Assembly (NCBI GenBank): GCA_905371275.1
Contig: CAJPLH010000012.1
Coordinates: forward strand, 1-20,815
DNA from: Prevotellaceae bacterium
Lineage (GTDB): Bacteria; Bacteroidota; Bacteroidia; Bacteroidales; Bacteroidaceae
DNA: 20,815 nucleotides
Direction: 5' to 3'
Shown here one piece after another: positions 13,089 to 20,815 of this stretch. The position numbers and the translations under genes are program-made. Every line of letters begins with the position of its first letter. The stretch's first letter is position 1. The notes beneath the pieces are model-generated. The model searched no databases. It saw only the letters and a list, made by a program, of their open reading frames with translations, and was not told the DNA's origin.

Positions 13089-14519
13089 ATGACTAAGAAA
13101 TGGTTTTTACCATTGACCTATTTGGCAATCATTACGGGAAGTGCCTTCGGTTTTGCACCGAAAGCTATGGCGCAAACCTCACGCACGGGTTTCTTTATGG
13201 AAACTTATAAATACGCGCATCAGCACAATGCAGCAATGCTGGAAGATCGTCCTTACACGGCTATTCCTCTAGTGGGTAATGTGTATTATAACGCATCAAC
13301 GAGTCATCCTTTGAACGCGTTTTTCTATAAAACAGCAAATAAGAATGGAAGCACGGACTATAACTTTTTCACTGAGAAAGCTGTTCCTGAGCAGTTGTTT
13401 TATCAACGTTTGGGAAATCAAAACGTGATGAGCAACGCAGAATTCAATCTCAACATTCTTTCGTTTGCTTCGACATTTGGTTCTGGTACTTCGCTCTTTG
13501 AAGTAAACCTGCGTTCCAATGGTTCTTGTGAAGTTCCTAATCAACTCTTCCACTATTTCAAGAACCCTAAATTGCAGAATGATTATGGTTTTGATCAACT
13601 CTCACTCCAACATCGTACTTACGGCGAAGTTGCTTTGGGATATGCTCACACGGTAGGTAACCATTTCACGGTTGGTGCAAAGGTGAAGGGACTTATGGCA
13701 CTGGCCTACGCAGATGGTAAAGTACAGGATGTGCAAGTGAAAACAGGCCGTGAACAGTGGGCTGCTTCCGGGCGTGCTTTTGCATCTGTAGCGGTGGGAA
13801 ATACAGAGTTCCATTTCGACAAAAAAGGACATTTGCAAGAGCAAGAACCTAAAAACTTGAGCATCGCGCCTGCTGGTTGGGGACTTGCCACTGATCTCGG
13901 TGTCACCTACGAAGTGCATGGCGTCGAAGGACTCACGCTGAGTGCAGCTGTCACGGATTTGGGTTTTATCCACTACAACAAGGTGCAGAAATTGGGTAAC
14001 GAGGTGAATCGTACGTGGACAATTGAAGATGCGAAAAAACGTGCAACCAACCTAGTAAACAACGGAAACAATCCTCTTGTTCCCAATACAGATCCCTCTG
14101 CTGTTGTGAAAAAAGAGTTTGAAGGTGAACTTCAAGATGTTTTGGCTCTCAACGATAATGGAACTGCTGCAATGACTTCTCAATTGCGCACTACCCTCAA
14201 CCTCGGTGCTACTTATGAACTTCCCTTTGTGAAACATCTGAACGTGGGTGCACTATATTCTAGATATTTCGATGGTGATTTCCAACAATCGCAACTGACA
14301 CTAGGAGCGGCTTGGCATCCCATCAAACCCGTTGAACTGGGGGTTAGCAGTACTTTTGTAAACAATCGTGTGAACTTCGGCGCAATGCTGACGTTGCAAG
14401 CTCCACGTTTCCAAGTGTTTGTAGGTACAGATGTTATTCCCACATCATTCGGAATGGACGGGTTGTTGGATCGTTATGCGGGCAATATCAATATGGGTAT
14501 AACCATCCCGTTGGATTAA
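13089..14519 (+). CDS. Secreted outer-membrane beta-barrel-like protein (DUF5723-type)
   Basis: A 476-residue exported protein. The signal peptide runs MTKKWFLPLTYLAI... to KAMAQ, with cleavage likely after Ala28. The mature sequence alternates in the way of outer membrane strands with many aromatic residues (GEVALGYAHTVGNHFTVGAK, LNLGATYELPFVKHLNVGALY, QSQLTLGAAWHPIKPVELGV), and the sequence MDGLLDRYAGNINMGI near the end is what I associate with the DUF5723 family of Bacteroidetes. It does not end in the aromatic residue many BamA substrates have. Function is unknown. It has a good promoter and a 120-nt leader, which suggests high expression. A 69-nt gap separates it from the DUF805 gene. 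Confidence 0.7.
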   Translation: MTKKWFLPLTYLAIITGSAFGFAPKAMAQTSRTGFFMETYKYAHQHNAAMLEDRPYTAIPLVGNVYYNASTSHPLNAFFYKTANKNGSTDYNFFTEKAVPEQLFYQRLGNQNVMSNAEFNLNILSFASTFGSGTSLFEVNLRSNGSCEVPNQLFHYFKNPKLQNDYGFDQLSLQHRTYGEVALGYAHTVGNHFTVGAKVKGLMALAYADGKVQDVQVKTGREQWAASGRAFASVAVGNTEFHFDKKGHLQEQEPKNLSIAPAGWGLATDLGVTYEVHGVEGLTLSAAVTDLGFIHYNKVQKLGNEVNRTWTIEDAKKRATNLVNNGNNPLVPNTDPSAVVKKEFEGELQDVLALNDNGTAAMTSQLRTTLNLGATYELPFVKHLNVGALYSRYFDGDFQQSQLTLGAAWHPIKPVELGVSSTFVNNRVNFGAMLTLQAPRFQVFVGTDVIPTSFGMDGLLDRYAGNINMGITIPLD

Positions 14520-14588
14520 GCATCTACAAGAGGATGTCAAGAAGAAGTAGTTTTTACTGCGACAATAAACCATTTAAACAATCCTATT

Positions 14589-15143
14589 ATGAAGTATTTT
14601 CTCTATTGTCTTCAGCACTATGCTGACTTCGACGGCCGTGCACGCCGTTCTGAGTATTGGTTCTTTCAGCTCTTCAACTTTCTGATTACAATTGGTATTT
14701 ACCTTATCGTTCTAGGAATAAAAGAAGTAATAGGAATAAATTTGGGTTTCTTAAACACAGTATATTCTATTGCCGTACTCATCCCTAATTTGGCAGTCTC
14801 AGCTCGACGCTTACACGACACGAATCGAAGCGGTTGGTGGCAACTATTGACCTTCGCTACTGCGCTCACAACGTCTGTCTTGATGTTAATCTTTATATAT
14901 CCGCTATTCGTTAATGGAATGAATGACTATGCTATCTCTATTTGTATGGAGCAGAAGGGGCTTTTAGTGCTCTTGTGCATCTCTATCATTTTCCACCTAG
15001 CAGCAGGAACCCTTCTTCTATTTTGGTATTGCTTTGACAGCCAACAAGGTGTAAATAGATTTGGTCCTAACCCCAAAGAAAGAAACTACGCAAATCCATA
15101 TCAACAAGTTCCCTATAATGGTGGATATTCCCATCAACAATAA
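14589..15143 (+). CDS. DUF805 inner membrane protein
   Basis: A 184-residue protein with the DUF805 (PF05656) pattern: the N-terminal FDGRARRSEYWFFQLFNFL, a hydrophobic segment, the conserved loop VSARRLHDTNRSGWWQLL after the second segment, then two more segments (residues about 95-115 and 120-145). The tail after GVNRFGPNPKE is short, Asn/Tyr/Gln-rich and probably cytoplasmic. The cellular role of DUF805 proteins is not established. It follows the DUF5723-type gene at 69 nt without a visible terminator or TAnnTTTG box between, so the two are likely cotranscribed, and a terminator follows at 15185-15226. Confidence 0.88.
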   Translation: MKYFLYCLQHYADFDGRARRSEYWFFQLFNFLITIGIYLIVLGIKEVIGINLGFLNTVYSIAVLIPNLAVSARRLHDTNRSGWWQLLTFATALTTSVLMLIFIYPLFVNGMNDYAISICMEQKGLLVLLCISIIFHLAAGTLLLFWYCFDSQQGVNRFGPNPKERNYANPYQQVPYNGGYSHQQ

Positions 15144-15184
15144 GCTCCTTTAGGAGACATTTCCTCCCAACACTCTCACACATT

Positions 15185-15226
15185 GAGCGATTCCGTCACA
15201 ATTCGTGGCAGAATCGCTCGATTTTT
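15185..15226 (+). terminator. Terminator after the DUF805 gene
   Basis: GAGCGATTC (15185-15193) pairs with GAATCGCTC (15211-15219). Inside it, after one mismatch, GTCAC pairs with GTGGC around the loop AATTC. ATTTTT follows. It lies just upstream of the alaS -7 box. Confidence 0.85.
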
Positions 15227-15239
15227 GCTCAGAAAATTG

Positions 15240-15247
15240 TAACTTTG
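15240..15247 (+). promoter_or_regulatory. -7 element of alaS
   Basis: TAACTTTG fits TAnnTTTG and is 23 nt from the ATG at 15271. No TTG is at the exact -33 spacing. It overlaps the region upstream of the chosen start and so argues against a GTG at 15205 as the start. Confidence 0.6.
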
Positions 15248-15270
15248 CACCAAATAGATTAGAATTCAGT

Positions 15271-17898
15271 ATGATGACTGCAAACGAAATACGCGAATCT
15301 TACAAGCGTTTCTTTGAGGAGCACGGACACCTCATCGTTCCCTCCGCTCCAATGGTGATAAAAGACGACCCCACCCTCATGTTCACCAATGCGGGTATGA
15401 ATCAGTTCAAGGACATTATCCTCGGACACGCAGAACCTAAATGCCGACGCATGACAGACTCACAGAAGTGTCTGCGCGTTAGTGGTAAGCACAACGACCT
15501 CGAAGAGGTGGGACACGACACCTACCACCACACGATGTTTGAAATGCTCGGTAACTGGTCTTTTGGCGACTACTTCAAGGAAGATGCCATCACTTTCGCC
15601 TACAAATTCTTGGTGGAAGTGCTCAAGATTGATCCAAAAAATCTCTACGTCACTGTCTTTGAAGGCGACAAAGAAGCCGGACTAGAGCGCGATGATGAAG
15701 CAGCTGCCATTTGGGAACGCTACTTCCCCAAAGACCACATCATCAATGGTAACAAGCACGACAATTTCTGGGAAATGGGTGACACCGGCCCTTGTGGTCC
15801 TTGCTCAGAAATCCACATTGATGGACGTTCTGAAGAAGAAAAAACCAAAGTTTCTGGAGCTTCTCTCGTCAATCAAGACAACCCCGAGGTGATTGAGATT
15901 TGGAACCTCGTGTTTATGCAATACAATCGCAAAGCCGACGGTTCTCTCGAAGGTCTTCCCCACAAGGTCATCGACACAGGTATGGGATTTGAGCGTTTGG
16001 TGCGTGTGCTTCAAGGCAAGAACTCCAACTACGACACCGACATCTTCCAACCCATCATCCGCAAAATCGCAGAGTTTTCTGGTTTTGCATATGGAAAAGA
16101 AGAAGCTACCGACGTGGCAATGCGCGTTATTGCAGACCACTTGCGCGCTATCGCATTCTCCATCGCAGACGGACAACTTCCCTCCAACGCAAAAGCAGGT
16201 TATGTGATTCGTCGCATCTTGCGTCGTGCAGTTCGCTACGCTTACACCTTCCTCAACCAGCGCGAAGCCTTCATTTGCCGTCTCATTCCCACCCTCGTAC
16301 AAGAGATGGGAGGTGCATATCCCGAACTTCCTGCGCAACAAGAACTCATCACCAAGGTGATTCGCGAAGAAGAAGAATCATTCCTCCGCACCCTTGCCAC
16401 TGGTATCAACCGTTTGGAAAATATCATTGAAGCCACTAAGGCAGCAGGCAACAAAGTGGTGGAAGGAAAAGAAGCCTTCACCCTCTTCGACACCTATGGT
16501 TTCCCCTTCGACCTCACCGAACTCATTTGTTCAGAAGCCGGTCTCACCGTGGACGAAGCTGGTTTTGATGCAGAAATGCAACAACAAAAAGAGCGCGCGC
16601 GCAATGCCGCAGCCACAGAAACAGGCGACTGGGTGGTTTTGGCAGAAGGCGACACCACTTTCCACGGTTGGGATTACACCGAATATGGTTGCCGCATCTT
16701 GAAATATCGTCAAGTGCAACAAAAGAAACAAACCTACTTCGAACTCGTGCTCGACAACACGCCATTCTATGCAGAAATGGGTGGACAAGTAGGTGACACT
16801 GGTGTGCTCATCAATGAGGAAGAAACAGTGGAAATCTTCGACACAAAGCGCGAAAACAACCTTCCCATCCACCTCACCAAGGTACTTCCCAAGCATCCCG
16901 AAGCAGAATTCATGGCATGCGTTGATGAAGATCGTCGTCACAAAATTGAAGCCAACCACACCGCTACCCACTTGCTCGACCAAGCTCTCCGCGAAGTCCT
17001 CGGCACCCACGTAGAACAAAAAGGTTCGCTCAACAACGACCGCAGTCTCCGTTTCGACTTCTCTCACTTCCAAAAGGTAACTCCCGAGGAATTGCGCCAA
17101 ATCGAACGCATCATCAATGGTCGCATCCGCGAAAACATCCCCTTCCAAGATCACCGAGATGTGCCTATCGAAGAAGCCAAAAATATGGGAGCGATTGCCC
17201 TCTTCGGAGAGAAATATGGCGACCGCGTACGTGTTGTTCAGTTTGGAGACAGCGTAGAGTTCTGTGGTGGTACACACGTCAGCGCAACCGGCAAACTCGG
17301 TTTGTTCCGCATCGTCAGCGAAAGCAGTGTTGCAGCAGGTATCCGCCGCATCGAAGCCATCACTGGTGAAGCGGCAGAAGAAAGCATGTATCTCCAACAA
17401 GACATTCTCAGCAGTGTCAGCGCCTTCTTCAACAATGCCAAAGACGTGAAAGCCGCTGTGCAAAAAGCCATCGACGAAAACGCCGACTTGAAGAAGCAAG
17501 TGGAAGCTGCCGTTCGCGAACGCGTGGGACAACTCAAAGGGAAGCTCATCGAATCTGCCAAAGAAGTTGATGGTGTCAAAGTCATTGCGCAAGTACTCCC
17601 CATGGATGTAGAAGCAGGTGCAGTGAAAGACCTCGCCTTCCAAGTGTCAGGTCAATTGCCCGCAAACACCTTCCTCGTTCTCGGTTCAAAACACGACGAC
17701 AAGCCTCTTCTCACTGTTATGGTGAGCAAAGATCTCATTGCAAGCCGTCAACTCCATGCTGGTAACCTCGTCAAAGAAGCCGCACGCCTCATCCAAGGTG
17801 GTGGCGGTGGTGCTCCCCACTTCGCGACAGCAGGTGGTAAAAATACCGCAGGTCTTGATGAAGCCGTTGCCAAAGTTCTCGAACTCGCAGGTTTCTAA
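15271..17898 (+). CDS. alaS: Alanyl-tRNA synthetase
   Basis: AlaRS charges tRNA(Ala) and edits mischarged Ser and Gly. The 875-residue product has E. coli-like length and all parts. The class II catalytic core starts near residue 1 (MMTANEIRESYKRFFEEHGH, then FTNAGMNQFKD and KCLRVSGKHNDLEEVG). The editing domain carries HTATH (His563, His567) and CGGTH (Cys665, His669), the four zinc ligands. The C-terminal C-Ala domain ends with GGGGGAPHFATAGG. The start at 15271 follows the -7 box and matches family N-termini; a second ATG at 15274 is adjacent. It is a single-gene unit closed by a perfect 16-bp hairpin terminator. Confidence 0.98.
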   Translation: MMTANEIRESYKRFFEEHGHLIVPSAPMVIKDDPTLMFTNAGMNQFKDIILGHAEPKCRRMTDSQKCLRVSGKHNDLEEVGHDTYHHTMFEMLGNWSFGDYFKEDAITFAYKFLVEVLKIDPKNLYVTVFEGDKEAGLERDDEAAAIWERYFPKDHIINGNKHDNFWEMGDTGPCGPCSEIHIDGRSEEEKTKVSGASLVNQDNPEVIEIWNLVFMQYNRKADGSLEGLPHKVIDTGMGFERLVRVLQGKNSNYDTDIFQPIIRKIAEFSGFAYGKEEATDVAMRVIADHLRAIAFSIADGQLPSNAKAGYVIRRILRRAVRYAYTFLNQREAFICRLIPTLVQEMGGAYPELPAQQELITKVIREEEESFLRTLATGINRLENIIEATKAAGNKVVEGKEAFTLFDTYGFPFDLTELICSEAGLTVDEAGFDAEMQQQKERARNAAATETGDWVVLAEGDTTFHGWDYTEYGCRILKYRQVQQKKQTYFELVLDNTPFYAEMGGQVGDTGVLINEEETVEIFDTKRENNLPIHLTKVLPKHPEAEFMACVDEDRRHKIEANHTATHLLDQALREVLGTHVEQKGSLNNDRSLRFDFSHFQKVTPEELRQIERIINGRIRENIPFQDHRDVPIEEAKNMGAIALFGEKYGDRVRVVQFGDSVEFCGGTHVSATGKLGLFRIVSESSVAAGIRRIEAITGEAAEESMYLQQDILSSVSAFFNNAKDVKAAVQKAIDENADLKKQVEAAVRERVGQLKGKLIESAKEVDGVKVIAQVLPMDVEAGAVKDLAFQVSGQLPANTFLVLGSKHDDKPLLTVMVSKDLIASRQLHAGNLVKEAARLIQGGGGGAPHFATAGGKNTAGLDEAVAKVLELAGF

Positions 17899-17915
17899 TC
17901 CGAAACACCACATAC

Positions 17916-17952
17916 AAAAATCCCCATTTGCGTTATGCAAATGGGGATTTTT
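17916..17952. terminator. Perfect hairpin terminator after alaS, usable from both sides
   Basis: AAAAATCCCCATTTGC (17916-17931) and GCAAATGGGGATTTTT (17937-17952) are a perfect 16-bp inverted repeat with the loop GTTAT. A and T runs flank the stem on both strands, so it can end alaS from the left and the MATE transcript from the right. Confidence 0.95.
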
Positions 17953-18038
17953 CATTGTAATCTAAAACGTCACATATAGGATACTGATTTGAGGTAAAGG
18001 AATGCTCCTTCAATAAAGCAGAACAGCTCAAAAACTCT

Positions 18039-19370
18039 CTAGCCCTTCGCCTTCATAAATCGATGATAGAAAAACGCAAAGAGAAGCGCAGCCACCATCA
18101 GCGAGATAGCAAATGAATAAAAGATGCCTTCCACACCGCCCTTCAGCGTAAAGCCCATCAAATACGCCGCAGGCATACCCACTACAAGGTAAGCCACCGC
18201 AGAACTCCACGTCATCGGCAACACGTGTTGCGTAGCGCGCAGCGCATTAGCGTAACAAATCTGCAGCGCATCAGCAAATTGATAGACTACCAAAGGCAAA
18301 AGTAACGCAAGCGACGCAGTAATCACAGCCTCATCCTGCGTAAAGAGATGAACAATCACATTACCAGCAAAATAAAACAGCATCGAAGACAAAGTAGCAT
18401 TCAGCAAAAGCAAATTTCTTCCCGCTTTTCCAGCCGACAACGCCTCAGCCTTATCATTTTGTCCCAAGAAATAAGCAATGCGGATGCTCATACTCGCTCC
18501 CAAACTATAATACAGCGTGAAGCCCAACGTGCCCAAAGTCATCAAGATTTGATAAGAAGCCAAAGGAATCTTCCCCAACCATCCCGTCATCACAGCCGAA
18601 CCCGCAAAACAGAAAGTTTCCAAACCAATTTGCAGACTCACCGGCCACGACTTACTGTGGATTTCGCGCAACGAGGGCAACAGCGAGAGGGTATCAGCCG
18701 AGAGTGGAAGGCGGAAGTCAGCAAAACGCTTTCCCCAGAAGATAATGGCAAGCAGCACCACAGCAATCAAGATGCGACTCACCATCGTGGCAAATCCAGC
18801 ACCAAAAAGTCCCCATTCAGGAAACGGACCGATGCCGAAAATCAGCAAATAGTTGAGCAAGATATTGACAACATTTCCTGCCAAAATAAGCCACATCGCC
18901 AAACGCGTGTAAGTGATGCCATCGGTGAATTGTCGCGCAGCGGTGAAAATCACCACAAACCACAACGACACCCACAGCGTGACATAATAAGATTGCATCA
19001 GAGGGAGCAAATCTGACGGTTGTCCCAGATAGGGCAAAAGAAAAAAGAGCACCCCAAAACACAAAAGCACCGCAGCCCCAAACACGAGATTTGCCACCAG
19101 TCCACGGCGCATAATCGCCCCCACTTCAGCCTTGCTTCCCTGACTAAACTTCGAGGAAATGAAAGGCGTCAAGCCGTAACTATATCCCAAAATAATCATT
19201 GTGGCCAAGTTGAACAGACTATTCACAAAAGAAGCGGCAGAAAGTGCTGGAGTACTATAATGCCCCACCATAATAGTGTCTGCAAAAGCCAAAACAATCG
19301 TGCCGAGTTGCGCAATAGCAATGGGAAGCCCCAAACGAAGCGTAGCCGAATAGTGCGAAGAATGATTCAT
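18039..19370 (-). CDS. MATE-family multidrug/cation efflux transporter
   Basis: A 443-residue inner membrane protein with about 12 hydrophobic segments, the size of the MATE (NorM/DinF) family, which expel drugs or metabolites in exchange for Na+ or H+. The N-terminal segment is the family's GLPIAIAQLGTIVLAFADTIMVGHYS, with Asp in the first helix pair and the MVGH motif. The second half starts again near residue 240 (SWPVSLQIGLETFCFAGSA). The ATG overlaps the stop of the upstream lipoprotein gene by one base (TGATG), so the genes are translationally coupled. The true substrate is not visible from the sequence. Confidence 0.92.
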   Translation of the reverse strand: MNHSSHYSATLRLGLPIAIAQLGTIVLAFADTIMVGHYSTPALSAASFVNSLFNLATMIILGYSYGLTPFISSKFSQGSKAEVGAIMRRGLVANLVFGAAVLLCFGVLFFLLPYLGQPSDLLPLMQSYYVTLWVSLWFVVIFTAARQFTDGITYTRLAMWLILAGNVVNILLNYLLIFGIGPFPEWGLFGAGFATMVSRILIAVVLLAIIFWGKRFADFRLPLSADTLSLLPSLREIHSKSWPVSLQIGLETFCFAGSAVMTGWLGKIPLASYQILMTLGTLGFTLYYSLGASMSIRIAYFLGQNDKAEALSAGKAGRNLLLLNATLSSMLFYFAGNVIVHLFTQDEAVITASLALLLPLVVYQFADALQICYANALRATQHVLPMTWSSAVAYLVVGMPAAYLMGFTLKGGVEGIFYSFAISLMVAALLFAFFYHRFMKAKG

Positions 19371-20080
19371 CAACGTCTCAAAAGTTCTATACTAAAAGAT
19401 TTCATCACCTGCAAACGTCCGTTGCTTGTAGGGAGTGCCACTTGAAACATCAATTCTCGCTGACGTGCATTAGAGCGCACCACCACTTCTGCTTGGTAAC
19501 GCACCGCGCGTCCCACGGGCAATTCGCCAATGATGGCAGTGGGAGAAACATTCACGCGCTTATAGTCGCAAGACACCACAGGCGCAATGTTGTAGAGCGT
19601 ACTTCCAGAATTATTGTAGAGGTCGAAAGTAATCTGCGCACGCTCTCCAGGCTGCAAACAGCGGTCGCCATTGTAATCGGAGAAAGTGAGATTCGACAAT
19701 TCAATCCCATTGAAAGTGGCATATCCATCACTACTCTCATTATAGCGACCATAACCCACTTGTTCGTTACCATAGCGTCCATCGCGCGTATTATACGTAT
19801 CGTAATTTCGTGCCCGCTGTTCTTCATTTTTGGCTGCCGAAGCCGCACCAATAGCCGCCCCTGTGGCACCTCCAATCAGCGTACCCAAATCGGCACCGCG
19901 ATTGCCACCAAGGATGCCGCCCACTGTGGAGCCGAAGAAAGCGCCCAAACTCATCCCAGTAGTGGTACGATTCCAACTATCATAGCTCACACAACTGCTC
20001 AAAAGGAAAGGCAACAGCAACAACAGTGCCCCGAGTCTTCCTGCACGTGCAGGACAATTCATTATAGAAAAACGTTTCAT
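19370..20080 (-). CDS. Glycine-zipper lipoprotein of unknown function
   Basis: A 236-residue predicted lipoprotein. The signal peptide contains a long leucine run and ends in lipobox LLSSC with cysteine 30. A glycine-zipper segment follows at about 42-80 (GAFFGSTVGGILGGNRGADLG, then LIGGATGAAIGAAS), which in other lipoproteins packs into or against a membrane. Residues about 95-125 are Tyr/Asn/Gly/Arg-rich and likely flexible. The last 115 residues form a beta-rich domain (GERAQITFDLYNNSGSTLYN) resembling Ig-like or CARDB-like folds. It precedes the MATE gene with a one-base overlap. A hairpin lies only about 16 nt upstream of its ATG. No TAnnTTTG box is evident. Confidence 0.8.
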   Translation of the reverse strand: MKRFSIMNCPARAGRLGALLLLLPFLLSSCVSYDSWNRTTTGMSLGAFFGSTVGGILGGNRGADLGTLIGGATGAAIGAASAAKNEEQRARNYDTYNTRDGRYGNEQVGYGRYNESSDGYATFNGIELSNLTFSDYNGDRCLQPGERAQITFDLYNNSGSTLYNIAPVVSCDYKRVNVSPTAIIGELPVGRAVRYQAEVVVRSNARQRELMFQVALPTSNGRLQVMKSFSIELLRR

Positions 20081-20095
20081 AATCCAATAAAATTA

Positions 20096-20134
20096 AACCC
20101 AAATCGGTTCATCATCTAATGACCGATTTGGGTT
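20096..20134 (-). terminator. Hairpin between two minus-strand genes, probable terminator
   Basis: AACCCAAATCGGT (20096-20108) and ACCGATTTGGGTT (20122-20134) form a perfect 13-bp stem around a 13-nt loop. On the minus strand the sequence after it is TTTAATTTTATT, a broken T-rich run. It lies 24 nt downstream of the coiled-coil gene stop and ends about 15 nt before the next ATG, so it could instead act as an attenuator of that gene. Confidence 0.65.
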
Positions 20135-20158
20135 AAAGTATAAAATATATAGGAACAA

Positions 20159-20815
20159 TTACTTCACCGTAATCACTAGATACTTGCTCACACTCCAGAA
20201 GCGTGTGGGGTCAGTGATGCGGAGCGTATATTGTCCTTGTGCATCTTTATCGAGCGAATAACTACCTTCAGGGTGAGTGGTCATCAAGCGCGCACTCTTC
20301 GAATAAAGACGAATCACCTTGTCCACGCGGATGTCGATTTTGGTGAAATAGTCCTTGTTGAAATTATTACTGCGCAACACTTCTCCTCCCTTGAGGATAT
20401 TTTGTTCCTTGAGTTCGCTCTTCGTGCCAAACACATAGTAAGCACTGTTGAGTTCGCGGTCTTGCGAAGCCACGGTGCGCGCTTTCGTTTCGTTTTGCGC
20501 ACTGAGTTCGTTCACATTGCTCTGAAGATTAGCGTTTTGTTCGCCAAGTTCCGCAATTTTAATGTCTTTTTTTGCCAATTCAGCGCGGAGTTCTTCCGCT
20601 TGTTTCGTCAAATCAGCAATCTGCGCTGTAAATGCAGCCACAGATTCCTCCATCTTCTTGCGCAATTCAGCGTTGTTTGACTTAGAGGCCTTCACCTGTT
20701 GGCGAAGATTGTTGATCAAATCGTTGTTCAGACGAATGGTGTTTTCGATGAGTTTCACATCTTCCACAATGTGTGCACGATTGCTTTGCTCACCTTGTTT
20801 GCGTTCGATGGTGAT
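20159..20815 (-). CDS. Coiled-coil protein of unknown function, N-terminus outside window
   Basis: The frame is open from 20159 to the right edge of the window and reads on past it (the first codons visible are ITIERKQGEQSNRAHIVED), so the N-terminus and any signal peptide are missing. An internal GTG at 20767 is unlikely to be the start. The first 115 visible residues or so form a long coiled coil with heptads of Leu, Ile, Glu and Lys (ENTIRLNNDLINNLRQQVKA, then ELRKKMEES, then AEELRAELAKKDIKIAELGE). The last 90 residues are a compact conserved-looking domain (AYYVFGTKSELKEQNILKGG, FTKIDIRVDKVIRLYSKSAR, and WSVSKYLVITVK at the end). I recall this arrangement from Bacteroidetes lipoproteins but cannot name it. 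Confidence 0.8.
   Translation of the reverse strand: MTIERKQGEQSNRAHIVEDVKLIENTIRLNNDLINNLRQQVKASKSNNAELRKKMEESVAAFTAQIADLTKQAEELRAELAKKDIKIAELGEQNANLQSNVNELSAQNETKARTVASQDRELNSAYYVFGTKSELKEQNILKGGEVLRSNNFNKDYFTKIDIRVDKVIRLYSKSARLMTTHPEGSYSLDKDAQGQYTLRITDPTRFWSVSKYLVITVK

Noticed and set aside
16531..17643. Minus-strand frame of 370 codons inside alaS
   Set aside because: Antisense shadow produced by codon bias in alaS; no start signals or family features.

Overview
The window looks like chromosome of a Bacteroidales bacterium, most likely a Prevotella-like or Porphyromonas-like member. Three things support this. Several genes are preceded by the Bacteroidetes -7 element TAnnTTTG, and three of these also have a TTG exactly 20 nt upstream (a fourth promoter, at menA, has the TTG with a one-base variant of the -7 element). 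The gene set (a receiver-less sigma-54 activator, lptE and secG in a row; DUF5723-type barrel; type II thymidine kinase; MenA) is typical of the order. The protein sequences also read as Bacteroidales versions of their families. This placement is inference from sequence reading, without a database search.

Layout. 1-1774 (minus): the start of a ribosomal protein operon, promoter - structured leader - rplC - rplD - rplW - rplB (only the first seven codons of rplB are inside). 1932-2489 (minus): a thioredoxin-like lipoprotein, divergent from a four-gene plus-strand operon at 2759-5812: sigma-54-type activator, lptE, a TPR-like protein and secG. 5813-7051: a 1.2-kb gene-free stretch with a secG terminator, a 42-bp perfect inverted repeat with about 260 bp between the arms, five copies of a 22-bp tandem repeat, and TGTCACA repeats. 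It is the only clearly accessory-looking part of the window. 7052-7963 (minus): a sugar-phosphate-type nucleotidyltransferase with its own promoter and terminator. 8118-10927 (minus): a secreted unknown, a radical SAM protein and tilS. 11026-11220: intergenic inverted repeat. 11220-11792 (minus) tdk and 11867-12832 (plus) menA share a compact divergent promoter whose two -33 boxes lie in one small palindrome. 13089-15143 (plus): a secreted outer-membrane DUF5723-type protein and a DUF805 membrane protein, then a terminator. 15271-17898 (plus): alaS with promoter and a perfect terminator. 18039-20815 (minus): MATE transporter coupled to a glycine-zipper lipoprotein, a hairpin, and a coiled-coil protein that runs off the window.

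Taken together this is mostly housekeeping DNA: translation (L2, L3, L4, L23, AlaRS, TilS), envelope biogenesis and secretion (LptE, SecG, DUF5723), menaquinone and nucleotide salvage. I did not find a defence system, prophage, insertion sequence with a transposase, or CRISPR array. The most novel material is non-coding: the repeat island at 5904-6489, the rplC leader, and the shared tdk/menA promoter that would make menA almost leaderless.
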